The notes: generated from the sequence alone by a model not told the origin. Counted from the first letter of the stretch, positions 44,101-51,889 are shown. The stretch: 64,000 nt of DNA from Planctomycetaceae bacterium (GCA_021294835.1 JAJTDF010000003.1:25662-89661), one strand, 5' to 3'. Numbers and translations: made by a program.

Positions 44101-44784
44101 TCACCCCTTCCCGCCCTCGCCCCCACCCGGCCCCGTCGCCGCCTGGCCCGGGCCAACCGCCCCGCCGGCGCCACCCTGAGGCCGGGCCTTGGGCGGACGC
44201 GCCGCCTGCTGCGGCCCCCGCCCGTTGAAGCGGTTCATCGCCGTCGTCAGCCCCTCGCTGACAAACACCCCCACCGCCTCCACCACCTTGTCAAGCGCCG
44301 GCGCGAGGTTCGCCAGTTGCTCCTCGCTGAACCGCCCCAGCACCCAGTCCGCCGGATCGCCATACGTCGCCGGGGGCGGATCGATGCCGATCCGCAGCCG
44401 CGGATACACCGTCGTGCCCAGCGCCCGTTGAATGTCCGACAGGCCGTTGTGCCCGCCCGCCGAGCCTTCCCCCCGCAGCCGCAACTGCCCCAGCGCCAGG
44501 GCATAGTCGTCCACCAGCACCAGCAGGTCCTCCGCCGGGCTCAGCTTGTGGAACCCCACCGCTTCGGCCACCGAGGTGCCCGAGCAGTTCATAAACCGCA
44601 TCGGCCGCAGCACCAGCGCCCGCTCCCCGTTGATCACCACGTCGTGCAGTTCGCCGCTGAATTTCTGCCGCGCCAGCCCGGCGCCGTGCTTGGCCAGCAG
44701 GCGGTCAACCGCCAGAAAGCCCGCGTTGTGCCGCGTCTTGGCGTAGTCGCTTCCCGGATTGCCAAGGCCGACGATCAGCTTCAT
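44101..44784 (-). CDS. pth: Peptidyl-tRNA hydrolase
   Basis: Recycles peptidyl-tRNAs released during translation. It has 227 residues. Active-site elements: GLGNPG (Asn9), TRHNAG (catalytic His19), PMRFMNCSG (Asn; the usual QTYMN is changed to RFMN), VDDYALALG and GGHNGLSDI. The final 40 residues are a Gly/Ala/Pro tail beyond the enzyme fold. It sits between rplY and rpsF in the conserved order. Confidence 0.95.
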   Translation of the reverse strand: MKLIVGLGNPGSDYAKTRHNAGFLAVDRLLAKHGAGLARQKFSGELHDVVINGERALVLRPMRFMNCSGTSVAEAVGFHKLSPAEDLLVLVDDYALALGQLRLRGEGSAGGHNGLSDIQRALGTTVYPRLRIGIDPPPATYGDPADWVLGRFSEEQLANLAPALDKVVEAVGVFVSEGLTTAMNRFNGRGPQQAARPPKARPQGGAGGAVGPGQAATGPGGGEGGKG

Positions 44785-44851
44785 GACGCTTCACACTCCG
44801 TTGCCGCCCGCCGGACCATCCGGCGGAATCTCCGCGGACCGCACCGCTTCG

Positions 44852-44884
44852 CAAAGAACACGGCCCGGCTTTCGCCCGGCCGTG
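44852..44884 (-). terminator. Likely terminator between rplY and pth
   Basis: cacggcc / ggccgtg (7 bp) continues inward as ggc / gcc past one C-C mismatch, with a tttc loop, and is followed on the minus strand by TTCTTTG. It sits just past the rplY stop and may attenuate read-through to pth. Confidence 0.65.
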
Positions 44885-44901
44885 CTGAACGCACTGGAAA
44901 C

Positions 44902-45642
44902 TTACTTCTTGGCCGCCGGCTTGGCGGCGCCCGCCGCCGGAGCCTTGGCCGCGCCACCCTTGCCCGCCGGCGCCGCAGCAGCGGCCTTCTCGGCGCGCTC
45001 CTTCTCGCCGATGACCTCGGGCTCGGCAGCGCCCTCGGCGGCAACCACCGAGGCCTCGGCCGTAACCACTTCCTTCTGCTCAACGATCTGCGCGATCACC
45101 GCGTGGCTGTCGGTGATCATCCGCATGTCGCTGCCCGGCAGCTTCACCTTGTCCGCCGTGATCACCCCACCCACGTCAAGGTCCGCAATGTCCACCGCGA
45201 TCGACTCGGGAATGTCGCGCACGCGGCACTCCAGCACGATCTCGTTGGTCGGGTGGATCAGGATGGCGCCGGCGATCTTCAGGCCCTTGGCCTCGCCGGT
45301 CAGGTCGATGCGCACACGGGTGCGGACCTTCTCATCCAGGTCCACGCGCTCCAGGTCGGCGTGAATGATGTTCGTGCCCAGATAGTCGAACTGCAGGTCC
45401 TTCAGCAGGACCATCTGGTTCTCGTCCTTGTTGCTGGTGCCCGGGAAGTCCATCCGGAACACCTTCTCGCCCGCCTCGAACAGATCAATGGCCTCCTTGG
45501 CCTCCAGATTGATCGCGACGGGCTCCTGCTTGTGCCCGTACACCACCGCCGGCAGCTTGCCGGCGCTGCGGGCCCGCTTGGAATAGCGGCTGCCCAGCTT
45601 GGGACGGATCTCGGCCTTGAGCATCGGTGCCTTCTCGTGCAT
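44902..45642 (-). CDS. rplY: 50S ribosomal protein L25/general stress protein Ctc (bL25)
   Basis: A 5S-rRNA-binding ribosomal protein of the long Ctc type (246 aa). The N-terminal L25 domain (KAEIRPKLGSRYSKRARSAG, LPAVVYGHKQEPVAINLE) is followed by the TL5/Ctc beta domain (VRTRVRIDLTGEAKGLKIAG, ECRVRDIPESIAVDIADLDV) and a low-complexity Ala/Lys/Glu tail of about 55 residues. A purine-rich AAAGGAAG precedes the ATG. Position between prs and pth is conserved in many bacteria. Confidence 0.95.
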   Translation of the reverse strand: MHEKAPMLKAEIRPKLGSRYSKRARSAGKLPAVVYGHKQEPVAINLEAKEAIDLFEAGEKVFRMDFPGTSNKDENQMVLLKDLQFDYLGTNIIHADLERVDLDEKVRTRVRIDLTGEAKGLKIAGAILIHPTNEIVLECRVRDIPESIAVDIADLDVGGVITADKVKLPGSDMRMITDSHAVIAQIVEQKEVVTAEASVVAAEGAAEPEVIGEKERAEKAAAAAPAGKGGAAKAPAAGAAKPAAKK

Positions 45643-45718
45643 ATTTGCTTCCTTTCTCGTATCGCTTCGTGTGTGTGAACTGGGTTGATGAAAACCGAAC
45701 CTCTCTCCGCACCGCCTC

Positions 45719-46717
45719 TCAGGCCGGCGCGTCCGGCGAGCGCTTCACGCCGGCAGCTCTGAACAGAGCGCTGATCGACTTGTTGAAGTGGATGTTGTGG
45801 ATCGCGTCCCCCAGCAGGTCCCCCACGCACAGCTCCACCAGCTTGGACCGGATCGGATCCAGCCGCGGGCCCCCGGGGATGGTGTTGGTCACCACCACGC
45901 TGGAAATCCGGCTCGCCGCGATCTTCTCCACCGCCTTGCCCGCGAACACCCCGTGCGTCGCCGCAACGTGCACCTCGCGGGCCCCCATCCGCAGCACCAG
46001 GTCCGCCGCCTCGCACACCGTGCCCCCGGTGGAGATCATGTCGTCGATCATCAGCACCGTCTTGCCCTTCACGTTGCCGATGATGTTGTCGGTCGTCACC
46101 TCGCTGCCCGAGATCCGCCGCTTGTTGATGATCGCCAGCTCACCCCCCAGAATGTTCGCGAAGCTCTCGGCCACCTTCACATTGCCCACGTCCGGGCTCA
46201 CCAGACACAGATCCGGCAGCTTCTCCCGGATCGACATGAAGTACCGCGCGAACACCGGCGTCGCCGTCAGGTGGTCCACCGGCAGGTCGAAGAACCCCTG
46301 AATCTGCGCCGCGTGCAGGTCCACCGCCAGCACCCGGTCCGCGCCCGCCGCCGTGATCAGGTTCGCCACCAGCTTCGCCGTGATCGGCACCCGTCCGGCG
46401 TCCTTGCGGTCCTGACGAGCGTACCCGAAGTACGGAATCACGCACGTCACCCGCTTGGCGCTCGCACGCTTCAGGCAGTCCATGAAGATAAGCAGTTCCA
46501 GGATGTTCTCGTTCACCGGGGCGCTCGTCCCCAGCACCACGAAGCAGTCCCGGCCCCGAACGTCCTCCTCCACCTTCACCAGCAGTTCCCCGTCAGGGAA
46601 CTCCTCCGTCCGCGACGCCGCCAGCGGGATCTTCAGGTGATCGCACACCCGTGCCGTCAGCACCGCCGTGTTCCGGCCCGCGAAGATCTTCAGCTCGCTC
46701 GTGTTCGTCTCGGTCAT
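45719..46717 (-). CDS. prs: Ribose-phosphate pyrophosphokinase
   Basis: Makes PRPP from ribose-5-phosphate and ATP for nucleotide, His and Trp synthesis. The 332 residues show the family motifs: EFPDGELLVKVEEDVRG, YFGYARQDRKDAGRVPITAK, DLHAAQIQGFFD, the flexible KRRISGSEV loop, and the PRPP-binding loop MIDDMISTGGTV. The start overlaps the stop of the upstream glmU-like gene (ATGA at 46717-46714), so they are translationally coupled, an arrangement known from Firmicutes. Confidence 0.96.
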   Translation of the reverse strand: MTETNTSELKIFAGRNTAVLTARVCDHLKIPLAASRTEEFPDGELLVKVEEDVRGRDCFVVLGTSAPVNENILELLIFMDCLKRASAKRVTCVIPYFGYARQDRKDAGRVPITAKLVANLITAAGADRVLAVDLHAAQIQGFFDLPVDHLTATPVFARYFMSIREKLPDLCLVSPDVGNVKVAESFANILGGELAIINKRRISGSEVTTDNIIGNVKGKTVLMIDDMISTGGTVCEAADLVLRMGAREVHVAATHGVFAGKAVEKIAASRISSVVVTNTIPGGPRLDPIRSKLVELCVGDLLGDAIHNIHFNKSISALFRAAGVKRSPDAPA

Positions 46718-47553
46718 CGCCCCGCCCCCTTCCCCCCGCGAGAGCGGTAGATCGCATCGACCTCGGCCAGCTGCTCCGGCGTGTTGATCGACAGCACGTC
46801 CTCCGGCGGAACCGCGTCGATCACCTCCACCACCTTGCTCCCCCCCGCCGGGCTCATCAGCATCGACGGCACGTCGGTGATGTAGTACTCCCCGCTCGCC
46901 GGGTTCCGCTTCACCTCCGCCAACGTCTTGAACAGCAGTGCCAGGTCAAAGCAGTAATACGACGGGTTCACCTCGCGGATCGCCAACTGCTCCGGCGTGC
47001 ACTCCTTGTGCTCCACGATCCCCTTCAGCCGCCCGTCCGAGCCCCGCACGATCCGCCCGTACCCCGTCGGGTCCGCGATCACGCTCGTCGCCAGCGTCGC
47101 AGCGGCCCCCGTGCTCCGGTGCCGCTGCAGCAGCGCCGCCAGCGTCTCACCGCGGATCAGCGGACCATCCCCCGCCAGCACAAAGCACGGCCGGCCCGCC
47201 GCCGCCCCGCTGGCGATGTCCTTCTCAAACAGCCCCTGGGCGCACCGCACCGCGTGCCCCGTCCCCAACTGCTCCGCTTGCACGGCGTACTCCAGCCCCG
47301 CGTTCCACGCCGGGCCCTGCTGCGCCATCAGCTCCCGCACCACTTCCTGCTTGTACCCCACCACCAGCACCACCCGCTGGCACCCCGCCGCGCGGCACGC
47401 GTCCACCACCGCGCACACCATCGGCCGACCGCCCACCGGGTGCACCACCTTCGGCAGGTCGCTCCGCATCCGCGTGCCCTTGCCCGCCGCAAGAATGATC
47501 GCCACCGGCGCCTGGCCGGACGTGCCGCTGTGTTGTGCCTGGGTGCCGGACAT
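46714..47553 (-). CDS. UDP-N-acetylglucosamine pyrophosphorylase domain protein (GlmU N-terminal half only)
   Basis: A 279-residue sugar-nucleotide uridylyltransferase. The nucleotide-binding signature ILAAGKGTRMRSDLPKVVHP is intact, with VLAGDGPLIRG, ATLATSVIADPTGYGRIVRG and EVNPSYYCFD following as in GlmU. Bacterial GlmU is bifunctional at about 450 residues, with a C-terminal left-handed beta-helix acetyltransferase. Here the protein ends soon after the Rossmann domain, so glucosamine-1-phosphate acetylation must come from another protein. The start at 47553 (MSGTQAQH) is chosen because the longer ORF-track start would run back towards the tRNA. It is coupled to prs by an ATGA overlap. Confidence 0.87.
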   Translation of the reverse strand: MSGTQAQHSGTSGQAPVAIILAAGKGTRMRSDLPKVVHPVGGRPMVCAVVDACRAAGCQRVVLVVGYKQEVVRELMAQQGPAWNAGLEYAVQAEQLGTGHAVRCAQGLFEKDIASGAAAGRPCFVLAGDGPLIRGETLAALLQRHRSTGAAATLATSVIADPTGYGRIVRGSDGRLKGIVEHKECTPEQLAIREVNPSYYCFDLALLFKTLAEVKRNPASGEYYITDVPSMLMSPAGGSKVVEVIDAVPPEDVLSINTPEQLAEVDAIYRSRGGKGAGR

Positions 47554-47608
47554 GCGTGCACCGCTCGCTCGCTGATCACTGTTGCCTGATTTCGCCGGGC
47601 GGAAGAAG

Positions 47609-47680
47609 CTGGCCGACCAGGATTCGAACCTGGACAAGCAGAACCAAAATCTGCTGTGCTAGCCGTTACACCATCGGCCA
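47609..47680 (-). tRNA. tRNA-Gln (anticodon TTG)
   Basis: On the minus strand a full cloverleaf is seen: acceptor arms TGGCCGA/TCGGCCA, D-arm with GGCTAGC, anticodon arm GCAGA-TTTTGGT-TCTGC giving anticodon TTG (reads CAA/CAG), T-arm CCAGG-TTCGAAT-CCTGG and discriminator G. CCA is not encoded. It lies 55 bases upstream of the glmU-like start and may be co-transcribed with it. Confidence 0.93.
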
Positions 47681-47985
47681 GTGATGGCCGCCCGACACCC
47701 ATCCGCTCTCACGGACAGGCAACTCACTGCTCAACAAGCTCGCGGAACTTCTCCTGATGCTGCTGCCCGCGACGGGTCATCGCTGGCCGGACCGGTACGA
47801 CATGCGGTCCTTGCCCACCCCGGCCACGCATCCGTGACCACGAGAAGCATCAGGCCGCGGCAAGGCAACCAAGTTCCCTTGATTGCGGGAGCGGAACGGC
47901 GAATCGGCCGCGATTCACGCCGCACCTGGTCACGCCTCGGCACCCCGATACCCACGGGCTGCGTCCGTCATGACCGGCTCTGGAC
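47681..47985. other. Intergenic region upstream of tRNA-Gln
   Basis: 305 bases between the tRNA and the stop of the next minus-strand gene. It probably holds the promoter of the tRNA-glmU-prs unit. I find no clear -35/-10 pair, hairpin or ORF that looks coding; the listed plus- and minus-strand ORFs here are low-complexity. Confidence 0.5.
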
Positions 47986-49047
47986 CTAGTTTAGCCACCA
48001 CCCCAGCCCCCGTCCCACTCCACGCCTCCCCACCCTATCCATACGCATAAATACTTGCCCTTCGCATCCGGCCGCAAAGGCATTGACAAACGCCAAGAAG
48101 TCGTCCCCCGTCAGCACCCCGTCCGGCCCCACCGGCGTCCCGCCCACTGCCCCGCCCACACCGGTGATGTCCGCAAGCGGTTCCCCGGCCGCAAACGCCC
48201 CGATGAACGCGACAAAGTCATCCCCCGTCAGCAGACCATCCGGCACTGCCGGCGGCCCACCCACCCCCGTCACATCCGCCCAGCACACCGCCGGCGCCGG
48301 GCGAACCACCTCCACCCGCCCGAGCCGAAACCTCGCCGCCCCGCGGCTCGTGTTGTCACCGATGAACACGAAGTTCGGCGTCGTGTACGGGTTGAACGGC
48401 AAACCCGAGGGCACAAACGCCGTGTAGTCCCGCACCGCCCCGCCCAGCACCGGCCGCCCATTGGCCAGCACCACCACGCCCTCCCCCTTCACCACCACCT
48501 TCAGACGCAGCGTCGTGTTCACCACCGGCATCGCCCACGTCTCGCCACGCGTGAACAGCGTCGGAGCCGTGCCCCCGTTCTGCATCCACACCGCCCCCTC
48601 CCACAGCCCGATCTCCACGCCCCGCCGGTCTGACGACAGCACAATCACGCTCAGCCCGGCCCGCTCCTCCCCGGTGTGCTGCTCGGCCAGCAGTTCCACC
48701 TCCGCCCGCAACGCAAACCCTGCCACCCGATCCAGCACCGGCCAAGTCGCGATCACCGGCCGCACCGGAAACACCGGCGGCAGCCCGATGTGGCTGAAGT
48801 ACCCGGCTGCGCCGGCCTGCCCGCCGCCGGTGGTGTCCAGCACCACCCCCGGCGCCAGCGGCGGCACCGCATCGCTCTCCACCCCCGCATCCTCCGGGTT
48901 GATCAGCAGCACCCGCCCCTGAGCCGAAGGCCGCCCGCCCGCCGCCGGGTCGTACACCACCGTGGTCTGCGCCACCGCCGCTCCCGCTGTCGCCATCAGC
49001 ACGCCACCCACCAGTCCCCAGACCGCAACCGGATGTCCCAGGCTCAT
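47986..49047 (-). CDS. Secreted protein with choice-of-anchor-Y-like domain and dockerin-like repeats
   Basis: A 353-residue exported protein. The signal peptide is WGLVGGVLMATAGAAVAQ. The middle (about residues 75-250) is a beta-sandwich resembling the choice-of-anchor Y domain: RAGLSVIVLSSDRRGVEIGL, VRDYTAFVPSGLPFNPYTTP and NFVFIGDNTS. The C-terminus has two tandem calcium-loop repeats typical of Phycisphaerae (ADVTGVGG...DGLLTGDDFVAFIGAFAAG and ADITGVGG...DGVLTGDDFLAFVNAFAAG), a dockerin-like pair, then a short basic tail. The start at 49047 gives a normal signal peptide but has only a weak Shine-Dalgarno. It is probably displayed or bound on the cell surface; no enzyme motif is seen. Confidence 0.75.
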   Translation of the reverse strand: MSLGHPVAVWGLVGGVLMATAGAAVAQTTVVYDPAAGGRPSAQGRVLLINPEDAGVESDAVPPLAPGVVLDTTGGGQAGAAGYFSHIGLPPVFPVRPVIATWPVLDRVAGFALRAEVELLAEQHTGEERAGLSVIVLSSDRRGVEIGLWEGAVWMQNGGTAPTLFTRGETWAMPVVNTTLRLKVVVKGEGVVVLANGRPVLGGAVRDYTAFVPSGLPFNPYTTPNFVFIGDNTSRGAARFRLGRVEVVRPAPAVCWADVTGVGGPPAVPDGLLTGDDFVAFIGAFAAGEPLADITGVGGAVGGTPVGPDGVLTGDDFLAFVNAFAAGCEGQVFMRMDRVGRRGVGRGLGWWLN

Positions 49048-49104
49048 CACGCCGCAAGTATGCCACACCACCCGCCCGCCGCCCACCACTCTCTACCCTC
49101 CGGC

Positions 49105-50208
49105 ATGACCACCCTCCACCCGGCGACCTCCCGCCCCCTTCCCATCTCCCGATTGCTCAGCGCTGCCCTCATCGTCGCCTGCTCCGCGCTGCCCGCCTGG
49201 GCCCAACTCACGCCCGAGAAACTCTACAACGGCGTCAACCGCCCGCTGAAGGTGCAGGTCACCTTTCCCGCTGACACCAAGGCCGCAACCAAAGACGCCG
49301 CCGACGCCGCCGCCGAAGCGACCAAGGCCGCCGGCATGGGGGTCATCCGCCTGCTCGAGCCCGGCACCGCCAAGCCCCTGGCCGAGGCCCAGGCCCCCGC
49401 CGGCACGGTCGATCTCGCCGCCCTCTTCCCCGACCTCTGGAAGCACTCCGCCGCCGCCCCCGCCCGCCTCACCTACGCCCAACTGTTCGTCGGTGAACAA
49501 GCCATCGGCCCCGCGCTGGTCCTCCAGCCGATGCTGAGCCCGGCCCGCGCCGCGCTCGACGACCGCGACCCCAAACTCCCGCTGGTCGTCTTCCCGCCCG
49601 CCCGCCAGCCCTCCGCCCGCGTACTGGCCGGCTACCGCGTCTATGTTGACAAGGACGTGCTGCTGAATACCGAAGCCGGCGAGATCCGCGTCCGCCTCCG
49701 GCCCGATGTCGCCCCCAACACCGCGTGGAACTTCCGCCACCTCGTTGAAGGCGGCTACTACGACGGCACCGACTTCTTCCGCATCATCGCCACCGGCTCG
49801 GTCGCCGGCCGGGGCTTTGTCATCCAGGGTGGCGACCCCTCCGCCTCCAGCCCGCGCGACGGCGGCCCCGGCTACGAGATCCCCTTCGAGTCCAGCACCC
49901 TCCCGCACGATTACGGCGTGCTCTCCATGGCCCGGGGCCGCGAGCCCAACTCCGCCGGCTCGCAGTTTTTCATCTGCCTCTCCCGCGAAGAAACCGCCCG
50001 GCTTGACGGCCAATACACCACCTTCGCCGAAGCGGTCAGCGGAGCCGAAGTCATCGCCAAGCTCGCCTCCGCACCCCTGGCCGCCGGCCGACGCGACCAG
50101 CCCATCCGCCCACCGGTCCTCACCTCCGCCATCCTCGTCGACGCCCCGCCATACGGCACCGGCCCCAAGCCCCTCTCCAGCCTTGTCGGCCAGCCCGGCG
50201 GGCGTTAA
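49105..50208 (+). CDS. Exported cyclophilin-type peptidyl-prolyl isomerase with N-terminal extension
   Basis: A 367-residue secreted PPIase that would assist folding of exported proteins. Signal peptide (LLSAALIVACSALPAWAQ), then about 145 residues of unassigned Ala-rich sequence (from LTPEKLYNGVNRPLKVQVTF), then the cyclophilin domain (about 185-355): GEIRVRLRPDVAPNTAWNF, DGTDFFRIIATG (catalytic Arg226), FVIQGGDPS, GVLSMARGREPNSAGSQFFICL. The final 15 residues (GPKPLSSLVGQPGGR) are encoded by a 48-bp sequence that recurs perfectly at 51842, beyond the AbiE genes. Thus the 3' end of this gene may be an integration site. Divergent from the dockerin-like gene. Confidence 0.92.
   Translation: MTTLHPATSRPLPISRLLSAALIVACSALPAWAQLTPEKLYNGVNRPLKVQVTFPADTKAATKDAADAAAEATKAAGMGVIRLLEPGTAKPLAEAQAPAGTVDLAALFPDLWKHSAAAPARLTYAQLFVGEQAIGPALVLQPMLSPARAALDDRDPKLPLVVFPPARQPSARVLAGYRVYVDKDVLLNTEAGEIRVRLRPDVAPNTAWNFRHLVEGGYYDGTDFFRIIATGSVAGRGFVIQGGDPSASSPRDGGPGYEIPFESSTLPHDYGVLSMARGREPNSAGSQFFICLSREETARLDGQYTTFAEAVSGAEVIAKLASAPLAAGRRDQPIRPPVLTSAILVDAPPYGTGPKPLSSLVGQPGGR
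50157..50204 (+). repeat. 48-bp direct repeat, copy 1 (3' end of cyclophilin gene)
   Basis: Begins caccggccccaagcccctct and is identical over 48 bp to 51842-51889, in the same orientation. It encodes the C-terminal residues of the cyclophilin and ends one base before the third position of its final codon. Flanking bases are partly similar too: the next stop codon exists in both copies (cgt-taa here, cgc-tga in copy 2). Confidence 0.95.
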
Positions 50209-50229
50209 AGCCGACCAGCCCTCCTCCGC

Positions 50230-51156
50230 TCAACGCCAGCCGGCCGCCCCATCCCATTTCTTGGCCCGAGCCGTCCCTCGCATCGCCGGGACGGCAAATG
50301 CCGCCACCAACCGCCCCGCGGTTGCCAGATCGACCTCCACGCCACCGGCCACCGCGCGCCCACCGCTCCGCTCCACCCGTCCCAGCAGCGCACGCCACTG
50401 TCGCACTTTCGCCGCATCGAGGAAGAACGCGTCCGTCAAGCCGACCGGAACGTCCTGCGGGATCGGCGTCTGCCGTCGCGAGAACGTCGCCGCAAGTGCA
50501 TCGCACAACAGGTCGCCGTCAAAGGCTCGTCCGGTCGCAAGGGTCCACAGGTCGAAGTAGTCCTTCATGCGACTGTTGGCCATGCCCAGGGTGACCACCG
50601 CGTGCAGTTTCTCCGCCGTCATCGTCTCCGGCGGATACACCGCGAGCACCGGCGCCGCCTGACCCAGCAAGGTCGTAAACGTGTGCTCCCGCGCAGCAGG
50701 CGTGACCGCGTCACCAAAGCCGACGTCCACCTGCAACGCGATCCGTGCCGTTCCCAGCCTCGCCCGCATCACCACCCGCTGCCCCTGATAGATCGCGTCC
50801 TTGCGAATCGGCTCCACCGACACCGACGCCGGATCGAATGTCACGCCGTCCGGCTCGACTTGCGTCGCGCACACGTGCCGGAACACCTCAGCCAGCGATT
50901 CCGCGTCCGGAGAACCATGGCCCAGCAGATCGACATCCTGCGTCGGCCGGTGCATGCGGCCAGTCCACACCGCCAGCCCCGTCGCCCCCTTCACCACAAA
51001 TCTTCCGCCGTGTCGGCTTCGCGCCAGCCGGTACAGCAGCCGCTCGATGCCATATCGCACCAGCATCGTGTTGAACGGCTCCCCTGTCGCCTGCGCCAGG
51101 TTCAGCAACCGCTGCTTGACCGACTGTGCCTCCGCATCCGCGCCCCGCTCCCTCAT
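50230..51156 (-). CDS. AbiEii/AbiGii-family nucleotidyltransferase toxin
   Basis: A 308-residue toxin of the AbiE (type IV) toxin-antitoxin/abortive-infection family. Known AbiEii-family toxins are nucleotidyltransferases, some of which modify tRNA. The nucleotidyltransferase core is present: FVVKGATGLAVWTGR followed by RPTQDVDLLG (catalytic Asp-x-Asp), and the downstream TAEKLHAVVTLG...MKDYFDLW segment with the conserved Lys and Asp. The start at 51156 overlaps the antitoxin stop (ATGA), so the two are translationally coupled in the usual antitoxin-then-toxin order. The gene ends 21 bp from the cyclophilin stop, immediately inside the 48-bp repeat. Confidence 0.9.
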   Translation of the reverse strand: MRERGADAEAQSVKQRLLNLAQATGEPFNTMLVRYGIERLLYRLARSRHGGRFVVKGATGLAVWTGRMHRPTQDVDLLGHGSPDAESLAEVFRHVCATQVEPDGVTFDPASVSVEPIRKDAIYQGQRVVMRARLGTARIALQVDVGFGDAVTPAAREHTFTTLLGQAAPVLAVYPPETMTAEKLHAVVTLGMANSRMKDYFDLWTLATGRAFDGDLLCDALAATFSRRQTPIPQDVPVGLTDAFFLDAAKVRQWRALLGRVERSGGRAVAGGVEVDLATAGRLVAAFAVPAMRGTARAKKWDGAAGWR

Positions 51157-51758
51157 GACATCGCCTCCAGGTAAGGGCGAACCACCGTCCAGCAACGCAG
51201 CGCTCGCGCGTGCTCGGCCACCTGCCCCGCCGTAAACCTCCGCCCCTCAAGCCCCGCTCGCAGCGCCTCGATCGCCACCTCCACACCCACCACGCTCCGC
51301 CGGCGAAAGCAGTCCACCACCGTGCGCGACGCACCGGTCACGCGTGTCTTCACGCCGTCAACCACCATCTCTTCAATCCCCACACGAAGGCTCGCCCCAC
51401 TCGCTCGCCACACCCGCAACTCCGGCCACGCGCTCCGCGGTCGGCCGGCGCTGCGCGGCACCAGCACCCACACCTCGCCCGGCAGATGCGTACCCAACCC
51501 ATGCAGCCGCAACGCCGTGAGCAAACACAGCACGCCCCGCGGCACACGGCTCGCCACCGCCGCCGCGTCCGCGTGCGGGCCGAGCGGCGAGCCGGCCAGC
51601 CGATACCGCCCACGCCCAAGCCGCTGCAGCACACCCGACCGAACCAGGCGACCCAGCGTCTGCGGATGCACCCCCGCCCGCGCGGCGTCCGATGCCCGCA
51701 CCAGCCCGTGCTGGCGGGCGAGCCGACGAAGCACCGACAGTGTGGGGGTACTGGCCAT
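51153..51758 (-). CDS. AbiEi-family antitoxin/transcriptional regulator
   Basis: A 201-residue type IV antitoxin. The N-terminal winged helix (LRRLARQHGLVRASDAARAG, then LVRSGVLQRLGRGRYRLAG) is the AbiEi DNA-binding domain. The C-terminal part (LCLLTALRLHGLGTHLPGE, RTVVDCFRRRSVVGVEVAIE) matches the AbiEi antitoxin domain. The start at 51758 (MASTPTLS) is chosen from family alignment; two in-frame ATGs lie just upstream within the promoter-like AT-rich stretch. In characterised systems AbiEi represses its own operon by binding inverted repeats, and a perfect 14-bp palindrome lies 19 bp upstream here. Confidence 0.88.
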   Translation of the reverse strand: MASTPTLSVLRRLARQHGLVRASDAARAGVHPQTLGRLVRSGVLQRLGRGRYRLAGSPLGPHADAAAVASRVPRGVLCLLTALRLHGLGTHLPGEVWVLVPRSAGRPRSAWPELRVWRASGASLRVGIEEMVVDGVKTRVTGASRTVVDCFRRRSVVGVEVAIEALRAGLEGRRFTAGQVAEHARALRCWTVVRPYLEAMS

Positions 51759-51765
51759 GTGATAA

Positions 51766-51790
51766 ACTATATCCATCCACATTCATGTGG
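51766..51790 (-). promoter_or_regulatory. Putative AbiE operon promoter -10 with palindromic operator
   Basis: An AT-rich island in otherwise GC-rich DNA. On the minus strand a -10-like TATAGT (51771-51766) is preceded by the perfect palindrome CCACAT-GA-ATGTGG (51790-51777), placed where it would overlap the -35/-10 spacer. No good -35 hexamer is seen. If this -10 is used, the transcript would begin only a few bases before the antitoxin ATG, so it would be nearly leaderless. Confidence 0.5.
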
Positions 51791-51841
51791 TACATATTTC
51801 TCACACCCCTGCTCGCCGATCCCCGCTTGCCCTCGCTTCGC

Positions 51842-51889
51842 CACCGGCCCCAAGCCCCTCTCCAGCCTTGTCGGCCAGCCCGGCGGGCG
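51842..51889 (+). repeat. 48-bp direct repeat, copy 2 (beyond AbiE cassette)
   Basis: Perfect 48-bp match to 50157-50204, same strand, 1685 bp away start to start. It is not part of any recognised gene here. The AbiEi/AbiEii pair and its promoter lie exactly between the two copies. Confidence 0.95.

Noticed and set aside
50157-51889. Insertion sequence as the cause of the 48-bp direct repeats.
   Set aside because: No transposase, no terminal inverted repeats, and 48 bp is far longer than a transposition target duplication.
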